From assembly GCA_014529385.2 (NCBI GenBank), contig CM043961.1, positions 16,160,478 through 16,224,477 on the forward strand: a stretch of DNA of 64,000 nucleotides, in the 5' to 3' direction. Below the pieces are notes generated by a model. That model saw only the letters and a list, made by a program, of their open reading frames with translations. It made no database searches and was not told where the DNA came from. The DNA is from Adiantum capillus-veneris. Its lineage: Eukaryota; Streptophyta; Polypodiopsida; Polypodiales; Pteridaceae. Both the position numbers and the translations under genes were made by a program. The stretch's first letter is position 1. Every line of letters starts with the position of its first letter. Below are positions 1-11,419 of this stretch, one piece after another.

Positions 1-291
1 CCCGTTGGCCAAGTTCTCAATGACACCTCCAGACTCGGCAGGATGTAGACACGTTGTGGTACACTTCTTTGCTGACACGCAGAGCCCAACATGCTATGTA
101 AACATACATGAGGACTCTTGGACAAAGGACGTTTCCCTGCGCACGCCACACTCTTCTTGGGCCTGGGCTAGACACTCTTTGCAGTCATGCTTATCTCGGG
201 GACGCTCGGATGCGGATTATTCCCTATCCAAGCCAGCCTCGAAGATAGTGCGGTTAGTTGTTGCTGCAACATCAGTTCTTTCTCGTTCTCC

Positions 292-1180
292 ATGAGGATT
301 GTCTCATGGAACGTGCAGGGATTAGGTGGGCCCCAGTTTCAACGTCAGCGGGGTCAATTGCGTCCGGAGCTTTAGTGATGCTTTGTGGGCAGAGAGATTG
401 ATCTTCTTATGCTACAGGAGCATCAACTTTGTGAGAGACGCATTAGATGTTGTGGTCAGCTTTTGCATTGGCGATATGAGACATTTTGGTCAGTTGCATT
501 TGGACTTGATGGTATCTAGGGAGGGGTATGTATGACTATTGCGGACTCTTGGCAGCATGCCATTGTGCGCAGAGGTATTATTGTGCCTAGCAGGGCTCAG
601 TGGATTACTATGCAAGTTCAAGGCTGCCTCTTGGGCTTCTTGAACATCTATGCACCCAATGTGGCAAGCACACATGCAGAGTTTTGGTCTCACATTGTAG
701 AGTCTCTACCACATGCAAAGCAATGGTCCATTGGGGGTGACTTCAACATACTGAAGGACCCCTCTCACAGGATTGGAGATAGCCATACTACTCTGCACAG
801 GGCTGAGTTGGCAGCTTGGGAGAGGCTATGTATGACTTTGAGGGTTTCAAATGTTTGGCAACACTCTGGCTTTGTGAGGCCCCTAGAAAGCTTGGCCTTC
901 TCTCGCTCGGACCACAGAGTGGGAGGAGCGAATCTATCTCAGATAGATCGCTTCTACGCCAGTAACCACATCTATGACTTGGGTGGGTCAGTTTGCATTT
1001 TGGCTGGGACATCTTTTTCGGACCATGCACCAATGATCCTCACTGTGACAGATAGACAGAGGAAGGGGAGCACGATGCTACGCATCCCTGAGAGGATCTT
1101 GTTGGAGCCACCACTCGCTCAGAGAGCGAGTGGTGGCTCTATGGACAGAGGGCTTGGACACACACGACTCTCCTGCTGAA
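292..1180 (+). pseudogene. LINE endonuclease domain (EEP family), broken
   Basis: Starting at the ATG at 292, the translation opens with MRIVSWNVQGLGG, the classic first strand of LINE endonucleases of the endonuclease/exonuclease/phosphatase family. After a frameshift near 370 the frame from 532 carries GGDFNIL (near 735), SQIDRFYAS (near 935) and SDHAPMIL (near 1018). These are the expected catalytic Asn/Asp/His blocks in the right order and spacing. In a live LINE this domain nicks target DNA to prime reverse transcription. Frameshifts make this copy non-functional. Confidence 0.85.
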
Positions 1181-1199
1181 ACAGAGTGGCCTTTGGACT

Positions 1200-2936
1200 T
1201 GCTCAGCTTAGTCATTTCTTTCTTGAGGAGTCTAAGGCTCGCCTAGCTACAGCGAGGGAGGAGGAGCAACATCTTCGAAGGCGTTGCTTCCTTGCAGAGG
1301 ATGCAGGAGCAGCACTCAGATAGTCCTTCGTTAGAGGAGCAGTTGCAGCAGGCTCGCCAGGAGCTTGCCAGCATAGAGAAGAGGCAACATGAGTTTGCTT
1401 TCCATCGACAGGCATCTCAATGGACCCAAGTGGGTGACAGAGTGACTGGGGCGTTCTTTGAGGCAGTGGGACCCTGCCATGCGCACACAAGTGTCAGCCA
1501 ATTGAGAAGACCTAACCGGTCAGTGGCTTCACAGCCAGAGGATATGCGTGCAGTTGCTACTGACTTTTACCGTGACTTGCTATCAGCAAAGCAGGTCAGA
1601 GCATAAGGATACATACAGAGAGCAGGTTTGGGCGGCGCAGATGCCTTGTCTTGTGATTGAGGAGATGCGCCAGAGGCTTGAGCTGCCTCTTTAGTTAGAG
1701 GAGCTCCATGAGGCCCTCAAAGCACTTCCCCAAGGTAGTTGCCCTGGTGAGGACGGTTTGACTCCCAGTTTTTTCTTGGAGTACTATGACTTTCTAGGCT
1801 CAGATCTTTATAACCCTTTTTAGTACATCTTGCACACAGGAGAGATGTCTGACAGCATGAGTGAGGGCTTGATCTACCTCATTCCCAAGGAGGGTGGCTC
1901 CTTGGATGAGATTCGGCAGTGGCGACCCATCACCATCCTCAACTCAGCCTACACAATTCTAGCCAAGGCTCTACATTTGTGGATTCAACCACTTCTAGAG
2001 AGCATTATACATGGACCCATACAAGTTTTGTCAAGGAGCGCAGCATCCTTGACAACATCTTCACTTTTTGGGAGGCGTCTGCCCTTGCGCCTTTGAGATG
2101 AGGATCTGGTGATTTTGAGAAGGCCTACGACAAAGTTGACTAGGACTTCTTGGAGGGTACTCTACGCAGGATGGGTTTCTCATATGCTTGGATCAAAGGT
2201 GTGTCAACTCTCTAAAGACGTACACACAATCAAGTGCTTTTGGCACGAGGTAGAGGAGACCATTTCATGCTCACACGCTCGGTTAGACAGGGCTGTCCTC
2301 AAGTTGAGCAGATTCTTGGTTTCACAGCAAGTTGGTCTGCGTGGCTTAGCGCTCCATATTCTGGGCGATGAGCTACTGGATGCTGAGTTTGCAGACAACT
2401 TAGCTTTGTACTTGGAGGGCCAGGAGGCCAACCTGCACAAGTGTGAGCAAGCTCTAGCGACGTTTTGTTGTGCATCAGGCGCACTGATCAACTGGAGGAA
2501 GACAGTGGCTTTCTGGGTTGGCAGTGCTCCTACGCCTCATTGGTTGCCAAGGGAGGGTTTTAGATGGATTTCCCCAAGGATTGCAGTTCGCTACGTGGGC
2601 TGTCAGGTTGGCCTGGACTTGTCTCCTATGCAACAAGTGGCTCCCCTCCTCCTGTCCATCAGGAGGACGTTGTTACATTGGAGTTCGGTACGGCTCTCTT
2701 TGGCAGGCAGAGTTATAGTGGCCAACTAGGTGTTGTTGGTTACTATGTGGTACATTACGTCTTGCTGGATCTTTTCGAGCTCATGCATCAGACAGGTAGA
2801 GAGGCTGATCAGGAACTTTCTTTGGTCAAGGCGAGACACTCAGATAGCTCGGGCCAAAGTAGCCTAGCAGGTCATTACTCTACCTTGTTCTCAAGGGGGG
2901 TCGAGGATCATAGACCCAGCACAGCAAAGCAGAGCC
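1200..2936 (+). pseudogene. LINE reverse transcriptase domain, broken
   Basis: Fragments in shifting frames give the usual plant LINE RT landmarks in order: a GEDGLTPSFF block near 1750, IYLIPKEGGSLDEIRQWRPI near 1875 (the lead-in to the palm), a VKERSILDNIF block near 2030, VRQGCP near 2286 and EFADNLALYL near 2383. The last is the catalytic FADD box with the second aspartate replaced by asparagine. At least four frame changes and several stops are needed to follow it. The catalytic substitution and the frameshifts both argue that it is inactive. Confidence 0.85.
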
Positions 2937-3637
2937 CCCCGTAGGGCGGTAGACGTGACTTTCATGCGAATTCTTTACTTTACTTTAGACTTTAGGACAC
3001 AAAAAGCTTTGCAGAAGGAACCTGTAATGGAAATTACCACTTAAAACACAAACACGGCTTGGAAGCTAGAATGCTCCGAGTAGACGCCGACAACCTGTTG
3101 GCCCCAAAATTGACACCCCTTTCGGTATTTCTTTATTCTTTAAGAGGGTAAATTACGAAGAAGAGTCCTGGGAATTCTTTACCTCTATCCAGCTAGATAC
3201 CACTGTTCTGGCAAAATTTCGGCAGCATAACCCCAAAACTTGCCCGAAACCAATTCCCCTGCTAGAACTCACTTCCACTGACATAAACCCTCTGTTTTCT
3301 ACCCAAAAACAGTAAATTCATCACGCTGTATTCAATGGTTTTAGCCCTGTTTTCAGCCCTAAACAGTCCCTAAATTGTCCTCTAACAATGGGGCATTGTT
3401 CCCAATGGTTCTAGCATCCATATGGCTGAATAACAATCCAAATTCAGTGCATAACCAGCGCTGAAAACGCACCTATACGGTGACGTTATCACCCTCACCG
3501 GTGCTTGCTTCTAGAGCAGCAATTAGCTACTCCTGTTCCTGCTCAGAGAGGATCTCGCCTCAGTAAAAACGCATATGACCACAGAGCTGTACATGAGCAA
3601 ATGAAGAGCCCTCTTGAGGGGCATCACATTACTGCAC

Positions 3638-3696
<59 letters not shown>

Positions 3697-4449
3697 ACTG
3701 TGAGGTGTGCAGGACATGACTTCTTGCACTACACTGAGAGGGAAAGCTTGTAGTCAATAGCTCTTAACCTGTAACAAAAAATTGCAAATGAGTTCTCCCA
3801 CCTAGAAATCGAGCGCCCCTTCTTGCTACAAGAGGAAAAAAGTGCACCAAAACATGCCATTTGGCACATTTACACACAATTTCCCGTTTCGGGGTTGCCA
3901 CTTCAAAATCTCCCGATTGGTTGCCGAGTTGACTTTGCAGTAGAGTTCTAAAATGTTCCCCTTGTCATTCCGGAGGTAATGACGCGAACAGGTTTCATGG
4001 TCTAAAATAGCAGTTTCCTAAATTTTAGGGGATGCTTCAGTTGGACTCCCACTGGTCATCTGACTATCTATCCCCACTGGGACCGCATCCAAAATTGAAA
4101 TGTGGCCCAACTACCGGGTACTTTCCTTTGGTGATCCCACCTTGGCATTGTGCCTTAATTGAGTTCACTTCATAGTATCCACCAACATGCTAAGTACGAG
4201 GCGGGGGACCTACAGGATCTTGAAGTGAGCCTAGACATCCTTTTATTGTACGAGTTCTAGTGCCGACCAACTTCCCGTCTGCCGGTGAAACTACCGTTCA
4301 CATTGGCCATACAATGTCCAACCATTTGTAACTTCAAAAAGAGAGTGTCTCAAAAATTAAACAAAAATCATTGGAAAGAAACCAACAACCAAGGTTAGCA
4401 ATTGCCACGTCCTCATGACATAGTTATCAGTTGCCACGTCCTCGTGACA
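2937..4449 (-). repeat. LTR of gypsy A, 3' copy
   Basis: It is similar along its length to 11420-12882. It contains the AATAAAGAAATACCGAAAGG-type block (read on the minus strand near 3140-3112) shared by most gypsy LTRs in this window, and a 54-bp GA tract at 3641-3694 that is only about 14 bp long in the other LTR. The terminal words GCCACGTCCTC(A/G)TGACATAG are duplicated at its right end (about 4407-4450), a small internal duplication absent from the partner. The left edge against the LINE is uncertain by about 10 bp. Confidence 0.85.
3641..3694. repeat. (GA)n microsatellite inside an LTR
   Basis: This is a pure GA dinucleotide run of 54 bp within the gypsy A LTR. The homologous spot of the partner LTR (about 12143-12156) holds only a short GA run, so the tract changed length after insertion. 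Confidence 0.97.
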
Positions 4450-4450
4450 T

Positions 4451-4466
4451 ACCCCCCTCTTGAAAT
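4451..4466 (-). promoter_or_regulatory. Polypurine tract of gypsy A
   Basis: Read on the minus strand this is TTTCAAGAGGGGGGT immediately before the LTR start TGTCAC. The same tract precedes the LTRs at 18243 and 45490, and a close variant precedes the one ending at 26958. It is the expected plus-strand priming site. The 170 bp up to the integrase stop look like 3' untranslated sequence. Confidence 0.8.
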
Positions 4467-4620
4467 CGCAAACGTCCTCGATTGCATACCATAAATACAT
4501 GTTGTTGATGATCTTGTGTTGTTAGCACTCTTTTATCATCGCATGTATCCGCAAGAAAGGTCGTAACACATAGATAGAAATGAGTTAATGAGACCTTCAT
4601 GCTTTTGTCATTTTCATCTA

Positions 4621-5700
4621 TTACACTAAATTCATATGTACAGTTGATGTGCTAGCTCTATCATTACCCCTCCTTTGCTGACGTTGGGTTGAGGCATACA
4701 TAGGCTGTAACCCAAAGGCCTCAAGGTAAAGCTGCAATACATTTGGTGACTCTGATAGTTCATGCTCTTCCATCCACTTTGCATCCATAGGTGGATAATT
4801 CTTGAACATCACCAAATAGCGTCTTGCAACCTGTCCCTTAACTTTTCGGTCCTTCTTGTATATTTCATCCATGTTCTCAATATATCGATCTGCCTCAAAG
4901 ATCTTGTCCTTTGTATGCAAAATGGGAGGAACTTTTTTTCCGCCTTCAACAACAGGTGCCTTGCCAGTCGACGAATGCACCGTATTGTTATACGCATACT
5001 CAGGCATAGGCAAATATTGTTCCCACTTGCCCTTATTATCCGACACATAGCATTTGAGCATATCTAAGACAATAGAATTAGCCTCTTTTGACTGTCCAAC
5101 AGTTTGTGGATGAAAGGAAGAAGAGGATTTGGACGTAGTGCCCATGTTCTCAAACAATCCTCTCTAAAACAAACTTGTTATGCGAGGATCACGATCACTG
5201 ACAATCGATTGTGGCATACCATGGTACTTAAACACATTGTACATGAACAAGCGTGCCATCTCATCAAATTCTATCTTCATCCTAACAAGGATAAAATGGG
5301 TTGGCTTGCTGAACCTGCAAATAATGGTCCATATACCATCATTCCCTATTGGCGTTCTTCGAAGATTAAAGATAAAAGCCATAGCAATGCTTTCCCATGG
5401 CTTATCCGGAATCGGCAACGGTTCTAACAGCCCTAGTGCCTTTTGCCTGTCTAACTTGCCTTTTGGCAAATCACGCATGCTCGCATAAAGGCATCCACAT
5501 CTCTCCTCAAGGTAGGCTAATAGAAGAATGTATCTACCGCTTTAACTGTTGCATCAATAACTCGATGCCCTGCATACGGTGGGACATGACTTTCTACCAT
5601 GACCTTATGTCGCAATGGCCTAGTGACACAAAGTCTGCCATGCATCATCATAAAATCATCTCTGAGGAGGTAGTGCTCATGATGTTGCCCTTCTTGCAAC
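4621..5700 (-). pseudogene. Gypsy A integrase with chromodomain-like tail
   Basis: Read from 5700 downward, a degenerate zinc-binding N-domain is followed by the catalytic core with WTIICRFSKPTHFI and GMPQSIVSDRDPR (5478-5164). After a frameshift comes SSSFHPQTVGQSKEAN, the block around the catalytic glutamate. The tail VARRYLVMFKNYPPMDAKWM resembles the chromodomain-like end of chromoviral integrases. A live enzyme inserts cDNA and the tail targets chromatin. Frameshifts and a deletion between the core and the tail break this copy. Element F at 44036-45222 preserves the same region better. Confidence 0.85.
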
Positions 5701-5746
5701 TATTCAAAAATCCTTGCAAACTCTTCATCAGTAGCATATTGTTCCT

Positions 5747-6968
5747 TCATGTCATCAGCTCATGATGATAAGAAATTGACACAGCTGAAATTTGTGGCTT
5801 CCTTGATAACGCATAAGCCACAACATTCTTCTTACCTTCCACATGCATAATCTGGAAGTGGAACATAGAAAGAATGTTTGCCCATCGCATATGCTTTTTG
5901 GATAGCTTTGACTGTGTCAAGAAGTATCGCAAGGTCTGATGGTCTATTTGGACAACAAAATCAGTACCTAAGAGGTGGTGCTTCCAACTAGAAAGCACGT
6001 GAATCACGGCATGGAGCTCTTTCTCATAGACTTGCATAGTCTTCCCTAGCCCTTGCAAAATTCGGCTTTCATAAGCCACTACCCGTCCATCTTGCATTAG
6101 CACTGCTCCGATGCTACTGCCACACGGGTCACACTGGACCACAAATGACTTCTTGAGGTCTGGCAAAACAATTATTGGATCTGAAGTCAACTTTTCTTTT
6201 AAGAGACTAAAAGCTGAAATCTCTTTTTGGGTCCATCTGAAAGCGACCTCTTTCTTTTGCAATACGTGAAGAGGTAATGCTATCTCTGCAAAATTCCTGA
6301 TAAACCTTCTATAGTAGGAACACAATCGCAAGAAGCTTCTGACATCGTGCACAGTCTTCAAGTCTAGCCATGTCTTAATAGCTTCGACCTTTGCGGGATC
6401 CATTATGACACCATCCTTTGACACTATGTGGCCAAGAAAGTGGATCTCTTCCAAGAAGAATTCACTTTTCTTAGGATTGACAAGTAACCTGTGACTGCGC
6501 AGCTCTTCGAGCACAATGGTCAAGTGACACCTATGCTCCTTTTCATTCTTCGAGTAGACTATCAGGTCATCGAAGAATGTCCCAACAAACTGTAGATGCG
6601 AGTAAAAAATCCGGTCCATCATCCTATTGAACGTGGAAAGAGCATTTGTTAGACCAAAGGGTATCACTAGAACTCATAAAGACCAAATGTCGTTCTAAAT
6701 GCAGTCTTGTGCACATCCTCTGGCCTTATACAAATCTGATGGTACCCACTCTTAAGGTCTATCCTGTTGAAAATTACAGCACCCCCCTCTAAACGATCAA
6801 GAATATCATCAATCCTTGGAATAGGAAACCTATTCTTGATGGTATTCTTATTCAACGCACGGTAATCAATACACATGCGCCATGAGCTATCCTTTTTCTG
6901 TACTAGAAACATTGGGGAGCCAAAGGGTGAAGAACTAGGCTGGATCAGCCCTTCTCTATTAGCTCCTC
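5747..6968 (-). pseudogene. Gypsy A reverse transcriptase and RNase H
   Basis: From 6968 downward: [18 protein letters not shown], then [52 protein letters not shown] and FFDDLIVYSK. The last is the catalytic box with Phe for Tyr, common in plant gypsy elements. RNase H follows, with VVQCDPCGSSIGAVLMQDGR and a tether ending VAYALSR. A frameshift near 6667 separates the two halves. The N-terminal start of RT lies at 8980-9222, beyond an insertion. The domain order RT-RH-IN confirms Ty3/gypsy. Confidence 0.9.
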
Positions 6969-7138
6969 AACCTGGCCCAGAGTCACCCGAAATGCGGAAC
7001 AGGAACGGCGACGGGGACCCCCGCAGAGCGGGGGAACGGCCAAGGGTCCGAAACGGGAATGGCGCCAAACAAGAGGCATAAAAAACACCCAAATAATGCA
7101 ATTTTTAGCTCTACATGTTTGAAATTTGAATACAAGTA

Positions 7139-7164
7139 GTATTAGAGTCCTTTGACTCTAATAC
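7139..7164. repeat. Perfect 11-bp inverted repeat with 4-nt loop
   Basis: GTATTAGAGTC is followed by CTTT and then by its exact reverse complement GACTCTAATAC. It lies in a non-coding part of the insert, about 330 bp beyond the end of the ORF1-like gene. It could be a chance hairpin or the footprint of a small inverted-repeat element. No function is assigned. Confidence 0.8.
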
Positions 7165-7490
7165 TCACAAAAAACTCGATTTGAAGACCCCTAGGCCATG
7201 GATGATGCGAGAGGGAGAGGGAGAAAGGGAGGGAGAGGAGAGAGCTTGAGAGAGAAAGAAAGAAAGATATATTAACGTCCTGTCGAGGCCAAAGCTGACC
7301 TATAGGACAGATCAGAATACATCTTTGGTTACATTGTCTTCCATCATAGCAAAATGAAAATAAAATAAAACTACCTCAGTAGCTCAGAGCTCTATGGTCA
7401 TGAGCTTACCATTACAACATGTATTACCCATGCTTTCTACATATAAAGAAAAGAAAAGATGTGCAATTAGGTTTCTTTAGTCTCCTGTTC

Positions 7491-8231
7491 TTAAGGTGAT
7501 TTGATGACAAAGTCTCTAATGATGGCTCTTCCTCCTCTATAGACTTCCCACTTTCCCTTTTTCCTTGCTTCTCTTACTTTTTCTAGTTCTGCTGATCTGT
7601 TCTTTAGTTGGGTAGGTGTCAGCTCATCTGATATCCAAATGGATGTACCTTTTAATGACCTTGTCTGCTTCATGACTGCTATCTTTTCTTTCAGATCATA
7701 GTAGAAAACCTTTGCCTGTTTCCCTTTTACTTCCACATGCATTGGCTCTCCCAAATCGATGAAGGGGACCACCCGAGACAATCGTTTAGTCAGTGTATCT
7801 GTCTCTACAGTGTATTCAGATTCATCTTGTTCATCTTCATGCCTTTGCATGTCCCACCCATCGGAAAGACCTCCAATTCGAATATGTCTTTCTATGCTCT
7901 GTACTCTCTCTTTTTCTTTAATAACAGACAAAACTTCATCAGAGAAGCTTTGTGGAGTTACCTTAGTTGTAGATTGGTCTTCTTCAACCTTTGGTGGGAA
8001 TTCTTCCAATGCTGTTTGCTTTGTTATCAATTCTTGTACTTTTGTTTGAAGGTCGGCTATGTGTTCCTCTTTCTTTTGTAGCTCTTGTTTGACAAGACTG
8101 AGTTCATTCTGAAGTTTTTTCATTAATTGTAGCAGGTAAGATTCCCATCCTGTTGGTTTTATGATTGGTGGAGGGATGCGATTTGGTTGTGTCAGGATGT
8201 CAGCAAAAGTCTTCTTCTGCTTCCCTGTCAT
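7491..8231 (-). CDS. LINE ORF1-like protein: coiled coil plus RNA-binding-like domain
   Basis: This is an intact frame of about 246 residues from the Met at 8231 (an upstream in-frame Met at 8285 adds 18 low-complexity residues). It opens with KTFADILTQ, then a coiled coil (about residues 35-75, heptads of Leu/Lys/Glu), then HIRIGGLSDGW, reminiscent of the start of the ORF1p RNA-binding fold. It ends with SLKGTSIWISDELTPTQLKN followed by basic KVREARKKGKWEVYRGG. This order matches ORF1 proteins of LINEs, which coat element RNA. A related fragment lies at 42280-42499. No endonuclease or RT lies beside it, so it looks orphaned or captured. Confidence 0.65.
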   Translation of the reverse strand: MTGKQKKTFADILTQPNRIPPPIIKPTGWESYLLQLMKKLQNELSLVKQELQKKEEHIADLQTKVQELITKQTALEEFPPKVEEDQSTTKVTPQSFSDEVLSVIKEKERVQSIERHIRIGGLSDGWDMQRHEDEQDESEYTVETDTLTKRLSRVVPFIDLGEPMHVEVKGKQAKVFYYDLKEKIAVMKQTRSLKGTSIWISDELTPTQLKNRSAELEKVREARKKGKWEVYRGGRAIIRDFVIKSP

Positions 8232-8484
8232 GGTGCGGGTGTGTGTGTAGAAAAAAGGGGGGGGTGTTAGAGAGCTACCCGCCAAAGGGGGGATCCCCCC
8301 CTCAACCCCCTTGGGGGGGCTACTCCCTTACCTCAAGGCGCTAAACGGTTTGCGGCTGCCCTGTGTCGCGCAAGGGAGACAAGATTAGAAGATCAGGGCT
8401 GCCCCTGCTGTATCGCGCGAGCCCTCCCCCTCCTGCTGAGACCAGCAGCCGCTACCTGCTGCTGTGCCGTGAGAGACCTGTTGC

Positions 8485-8487
<3 letters not shown>

Positions 8488-8536
<49 letters not shown>

Positions 8537-8563
8537 TCGAAACGGCACGACGGAGTTCCGTGC

Positions 8564-8606
<43 letters not shown>
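8488..8606. repeat. Two (GA)n microsatellites
   Basis: Pure GA runs at 8488-8534 and 8566-8606 are separated by about 30 bp of unique sequence. They lie in the insert, upstream of the ORF1-like gene. The purine bias continues to about 8660. Confidence 0.95.
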
Positions 8607-8608
<2 letters not shown>

Positions 8609-8952
8609 CAAGAGAGGGAGAGAGCTTGAGAGGGTGAGAGGGGGAGAGCTTGTGACTTGAGATTCGAGAGAGCTTAAGGCTTAAGCCTTAGACCTTGAGG
8701 GCATGTGGATTTGCTTGAGAAGGGAATGGGTGTGAGGGGGTGCATTTTGAGTCCTTGCACACTTTAAAAAACTCCTAATGTTCGCTACAAATTTGCAAAA
8801 AACTGCCCAATTCTCCCCATTTTTGAGAGTTGGCCATTCCGAGCCGTTCCGGCGGGCCGTTCGGTATCAGGTGGTCACCCGGAACGGCAAAACGTTCCAG
8901 GACGTTCCGGTCTGGAAGGGACGGAGGGAACGGCGTTCCGACATTCTAGGGC

Positions 8953-9222
8953 CTAGGGAACGCGTTCCTCGGTAACTATGACCAAGCCCATAATCTCTTT
9001 CTGTTGCGCCGCGTTCACCCTGTAGGGAGGTTTATTTGGTGGGCTACACCCCGGCACCAAATCTATCTGATGGTCCTCAGGTCTCTCTGGTGGCAATTGT
9101 GATGGTAATGAATCAAAAAAACAGTCACGAAACAGTCGCAAAAATGCTGACCTTTCTTTATCTAACATAGATAAATTTGACTGACAATTATCTAAGACAT
9201 TACGTGCAAAAATCAAGTACAC
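8953..9222 (-). pseudogene. Gypsy A RT N-terminal segment
   Basis: The translation contains LPSQLPPERPEDHQIDLVPG, the conserved lead-in of plant gypsy RT, then PPYRVNAAQQKEIMG, where the insert cuts the gene. The partner half is at 5747-6968. The same lead-in appears in element B near 28900 and element G near 42560, so the three are related. The first part of this frame overlaps the protease tail in another frame. Confidence 0.85.
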
Positions 9223-9709
9223 AGAAAGATGATTCTTTATTACAGAAGTGATAGCCGAGGCAGATACAATAGGGACAGACTCCCCTTTTAATCTTTACAT
9301 CCAAAACATGAGTTTTGCCCCTATGCTGAAGGGTGATCGTCTTGCCGAAGGCATTCAATACGCCATGTACTCTGAACATCCACAGAATTCCAAGTAGCGC
9401 ATCGCACCCTTCCACTGGCATGATATAAAATTCTTTTGTGTCTACATATGATTGAATATGCAGACGCACCTTTCCAATAATGAGAGTAGAGCACTCTGAG
9501 TGGCCAGGACATGCCAACCCTGCCTCTACCGTGTACCCTATCTCTTCAGCTCTAATGCCCAGCTTCATAGCTAACTCTGGTGAGATAAAGTTTGCTTTGG
9601 CACCTGGATCAAAGAAAATAAGTGCCGTCTGATCTCTAACTTTACCCCATGCTCTGCATACCTCGCTAGCATCTGCATTGGGCTTGTCACCCACCATATC
9701 TAGCACCAA
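9200..9709 (-). pseudogene. Gypsy A aspartic protease
   Basis: The block ALIFFDPGAKANFISPELA matches the retropepsin active site of plant gypsy elements with DPGA in place of the usual D-S/T-G-A. It is followed by the flap-like and second hydrophobic parts (FYIMPVEGCDALLGILWM). The domain would cleave the gag-pol precursor. The frame is open for about 170 residues but joins gag and RT only through frameshifts. Confidence 0.85.
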
Positions 9710-9949
9710 ACCTGCCGTGGGTTTAGGCTTCTTTAAAGTGATAAGGCTGCTCGCATATAAAGCATTTATTGTCAGCCATTAAGACCTTCTTTTCCTCGAG
9801 CGACTTACGCACAAAAGGCTTCATTTTTTGTTTCTTTGTCTACGCTCCATAGTCCCAGCTGAGTCCTTATCCTTGCTAACCTTTTCTGACCCCTGTGACG
9901 CTTCAGGAGACGTTTTCACAAAGGGCTTCTTCGCTGAATTTTTCTTCTA

Positions 9950-11364
9950 CTACCCTCCTTTTTCGTTGCTCTGAAACCCACTGTCGTCTCCTTTCAACAA
10001 GGCAAGACCAGTGTTAGCGACTTCCATGAGTTGGGTGAGGGTAGCCACTCTAATCTTGGTACAATAGTCTTGAAGCCCTTTAGGCAACCCACAACAGTAC
10101 TTCTCTATCTGCTCTGCCAATGGCACAAATCTGTAGGAGGTCACTAAGAGTAATGCTTTACAAAACCTCCGATTGTACTCTAGCAAGCTCTTACAAGTAG
10201 CCGAAGTAAGCTGGTGCCAGGCTATCATGACGTCGGCTTCAAATTCATTTGACAACCAAGCAGATGCAAACATTTTCTTGAAGTAGACCCATGTGGCGAG
10301 TGCCTTTCCTTGCATTAACAATGTCGTCCACCATGTAAGCGCATTGTCTATCAAGAAAGTGGGCCTCTGTAAAATTCCCTCCTACATAAGCTGTATCAAA
10401 CTGCCTTTGCCTTATCCTCAAAGCCGCTCAAAGTGCTAAACTTTATAGTTGCACCACCTTCTTTATAAGCTTTCGGCTTTTCCAATGTCCCCCAAATTGT
10501 CATAAGGAATTGTCTGCAACATGGGTACTGCAGTAGGGATCATCGGCACGTCTTGGCCATTGCATAAGTGCCATATCTGGCTGCTGTCCAGGAAAACCAG
10601 CTATGCCAAAATGACCTTGTGGCACTCCAAACTGGTCCTGGTTTCTCTGAAAGCCTTGCTGCATGCCGATGCTACCATACATGGGGTTTGGCATCATGCC
10701 TTGCATACCCCCAAACATTGTTCCTGGCATGTACGATTGGCTTCCAGGCGCATAACCAGCCATACTCTGGAACACAGATCCACCCCCGAAATACCTAGAA
10801 AAACTCGATGCATTGCCTGGTAACCAATTCCCTATCCATTTAAGACAACATACGGGCTCTGAAAGGTAGCGGGCTGAATTGGCGAAGCCTGTAAAATAGA
10901 CGTCCTAGCCACCTATTCAAGGACGGGAGAAACCTATTTTGGAGCCCCTGACTCCGCAACATGCGAGTGCTCCCTATCCTGTTGGGATGCATGAAATACT
11001 TGGGCTTGAGCCTCAACACGCTCTGTTCGCGGTGTAGGTTGCCTTGTTTGCTTTGGCACTGGTGGCGCTTGCAAGAACTCCATAAACCTTGGGTTCTGCA
11101 CTAGCCACGAAAACACATTCACCGCGGCAACTAGCTGAGTCCTGAAAACATTATCCTCAAGTTGCCCAGTCATAAAGCCCTGTACTTGAGGAGAATTCTC
11201 ATTGGGAAAAGGTGCTGACAGGGGTGGTCGTGAACTCTCGCCGACCTCAAACACCGTAGGAATTTCCTGGCCTGTCCTGCAGAGAGGAACCCTCTTCCAT
11301 AATGCCTTTCCCTTTGTAAGTCATAGTGTAATCCCGCATTCTTGTACTCTCTGTCTTTACCCAA
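9950..11364 (-). pseudogene. Gypsy A gag region, broken
   Basis: Three frame fragments make up gag: an N-terminal part (11254-10934, Pro/Gln-rich with FMEFLQAPPVPKQ), a Met/Gly/Gln-rich low-complexity linker (10775-10500), and a capsid-like part (10354-9950) with ALTWWTTLL, WVYFKKMFASAW and EQIEKYCCGLPKGLQDYC. The capsid words match the retrotransposon gag family seen in elements B, G and H. No intact zinc knuckle was found at 9720-9950, where one would be expected. Confidence 0.75.
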
Positions 11365-11419
11365 AACAACCGAGGCTCACTTCTTGATAGAAAAGTGATT
11401 CTATCCCGGCAATGGACCA

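Larger units (their letters stand above)
1..2936 (+). mobile_element. LINE (non-LTR retrotransposon), 5' part, degenerate
   Basis: This plus-strand stretch reads, through several frameshifts and stops, as the ORF2-type polyprotein of a plant LINE: an apurinic endonuclease followed by reverse transcriptase. The last recognisable LINE residues (IIDPAQQSRA, the usual end of the RT-connection region) stop at about 2934, where the LTR of a gypsy element begins. The zinc-binding tail of a LINE in the same orientation resumes after 12882. I infer one LINE split by insertion. The 5' end lies outside the window. No intact frame remains, so this copy is dead. Confidence 0.85.
6969..8980. mobile_element. 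Insert in gypsy RT, possibly a TIR DNA transposon carrying a LINE ORF1-like gene
   Basis: The gypsy RT frame stops at KEIMG on the right side (near 8980) and resumes with QVEELIEKG on the left (near 6968), so about 2 kb was inserted. The host sequence at the two sides contains GGGCTTGGT and GGGCCAGGT (minus strand), an imperfect 9-bp repeat compatible with a Mutator-type target duplication. The insert ends are GC-rich and full of GGAACG/CGTTCC words, with only weak inverted similarity (CACCCGAAATGCG against TACCGAGGAACGCG). Insertion is clear. Assignment to a class is inference. Confidence 0.5.

Noticed and set aside
8393-8660. Open frames made of Arg-Glu or Ser-Leu repeats across GA/CT tracts
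   Set aside because: They are produced by the dinucleotide repeat itself. The same artefact appears at 3505-3753, 26524-27040, 31455-31831, 47236-47550, 49765-50007 and 50359-50757, so none is listed as a gene.
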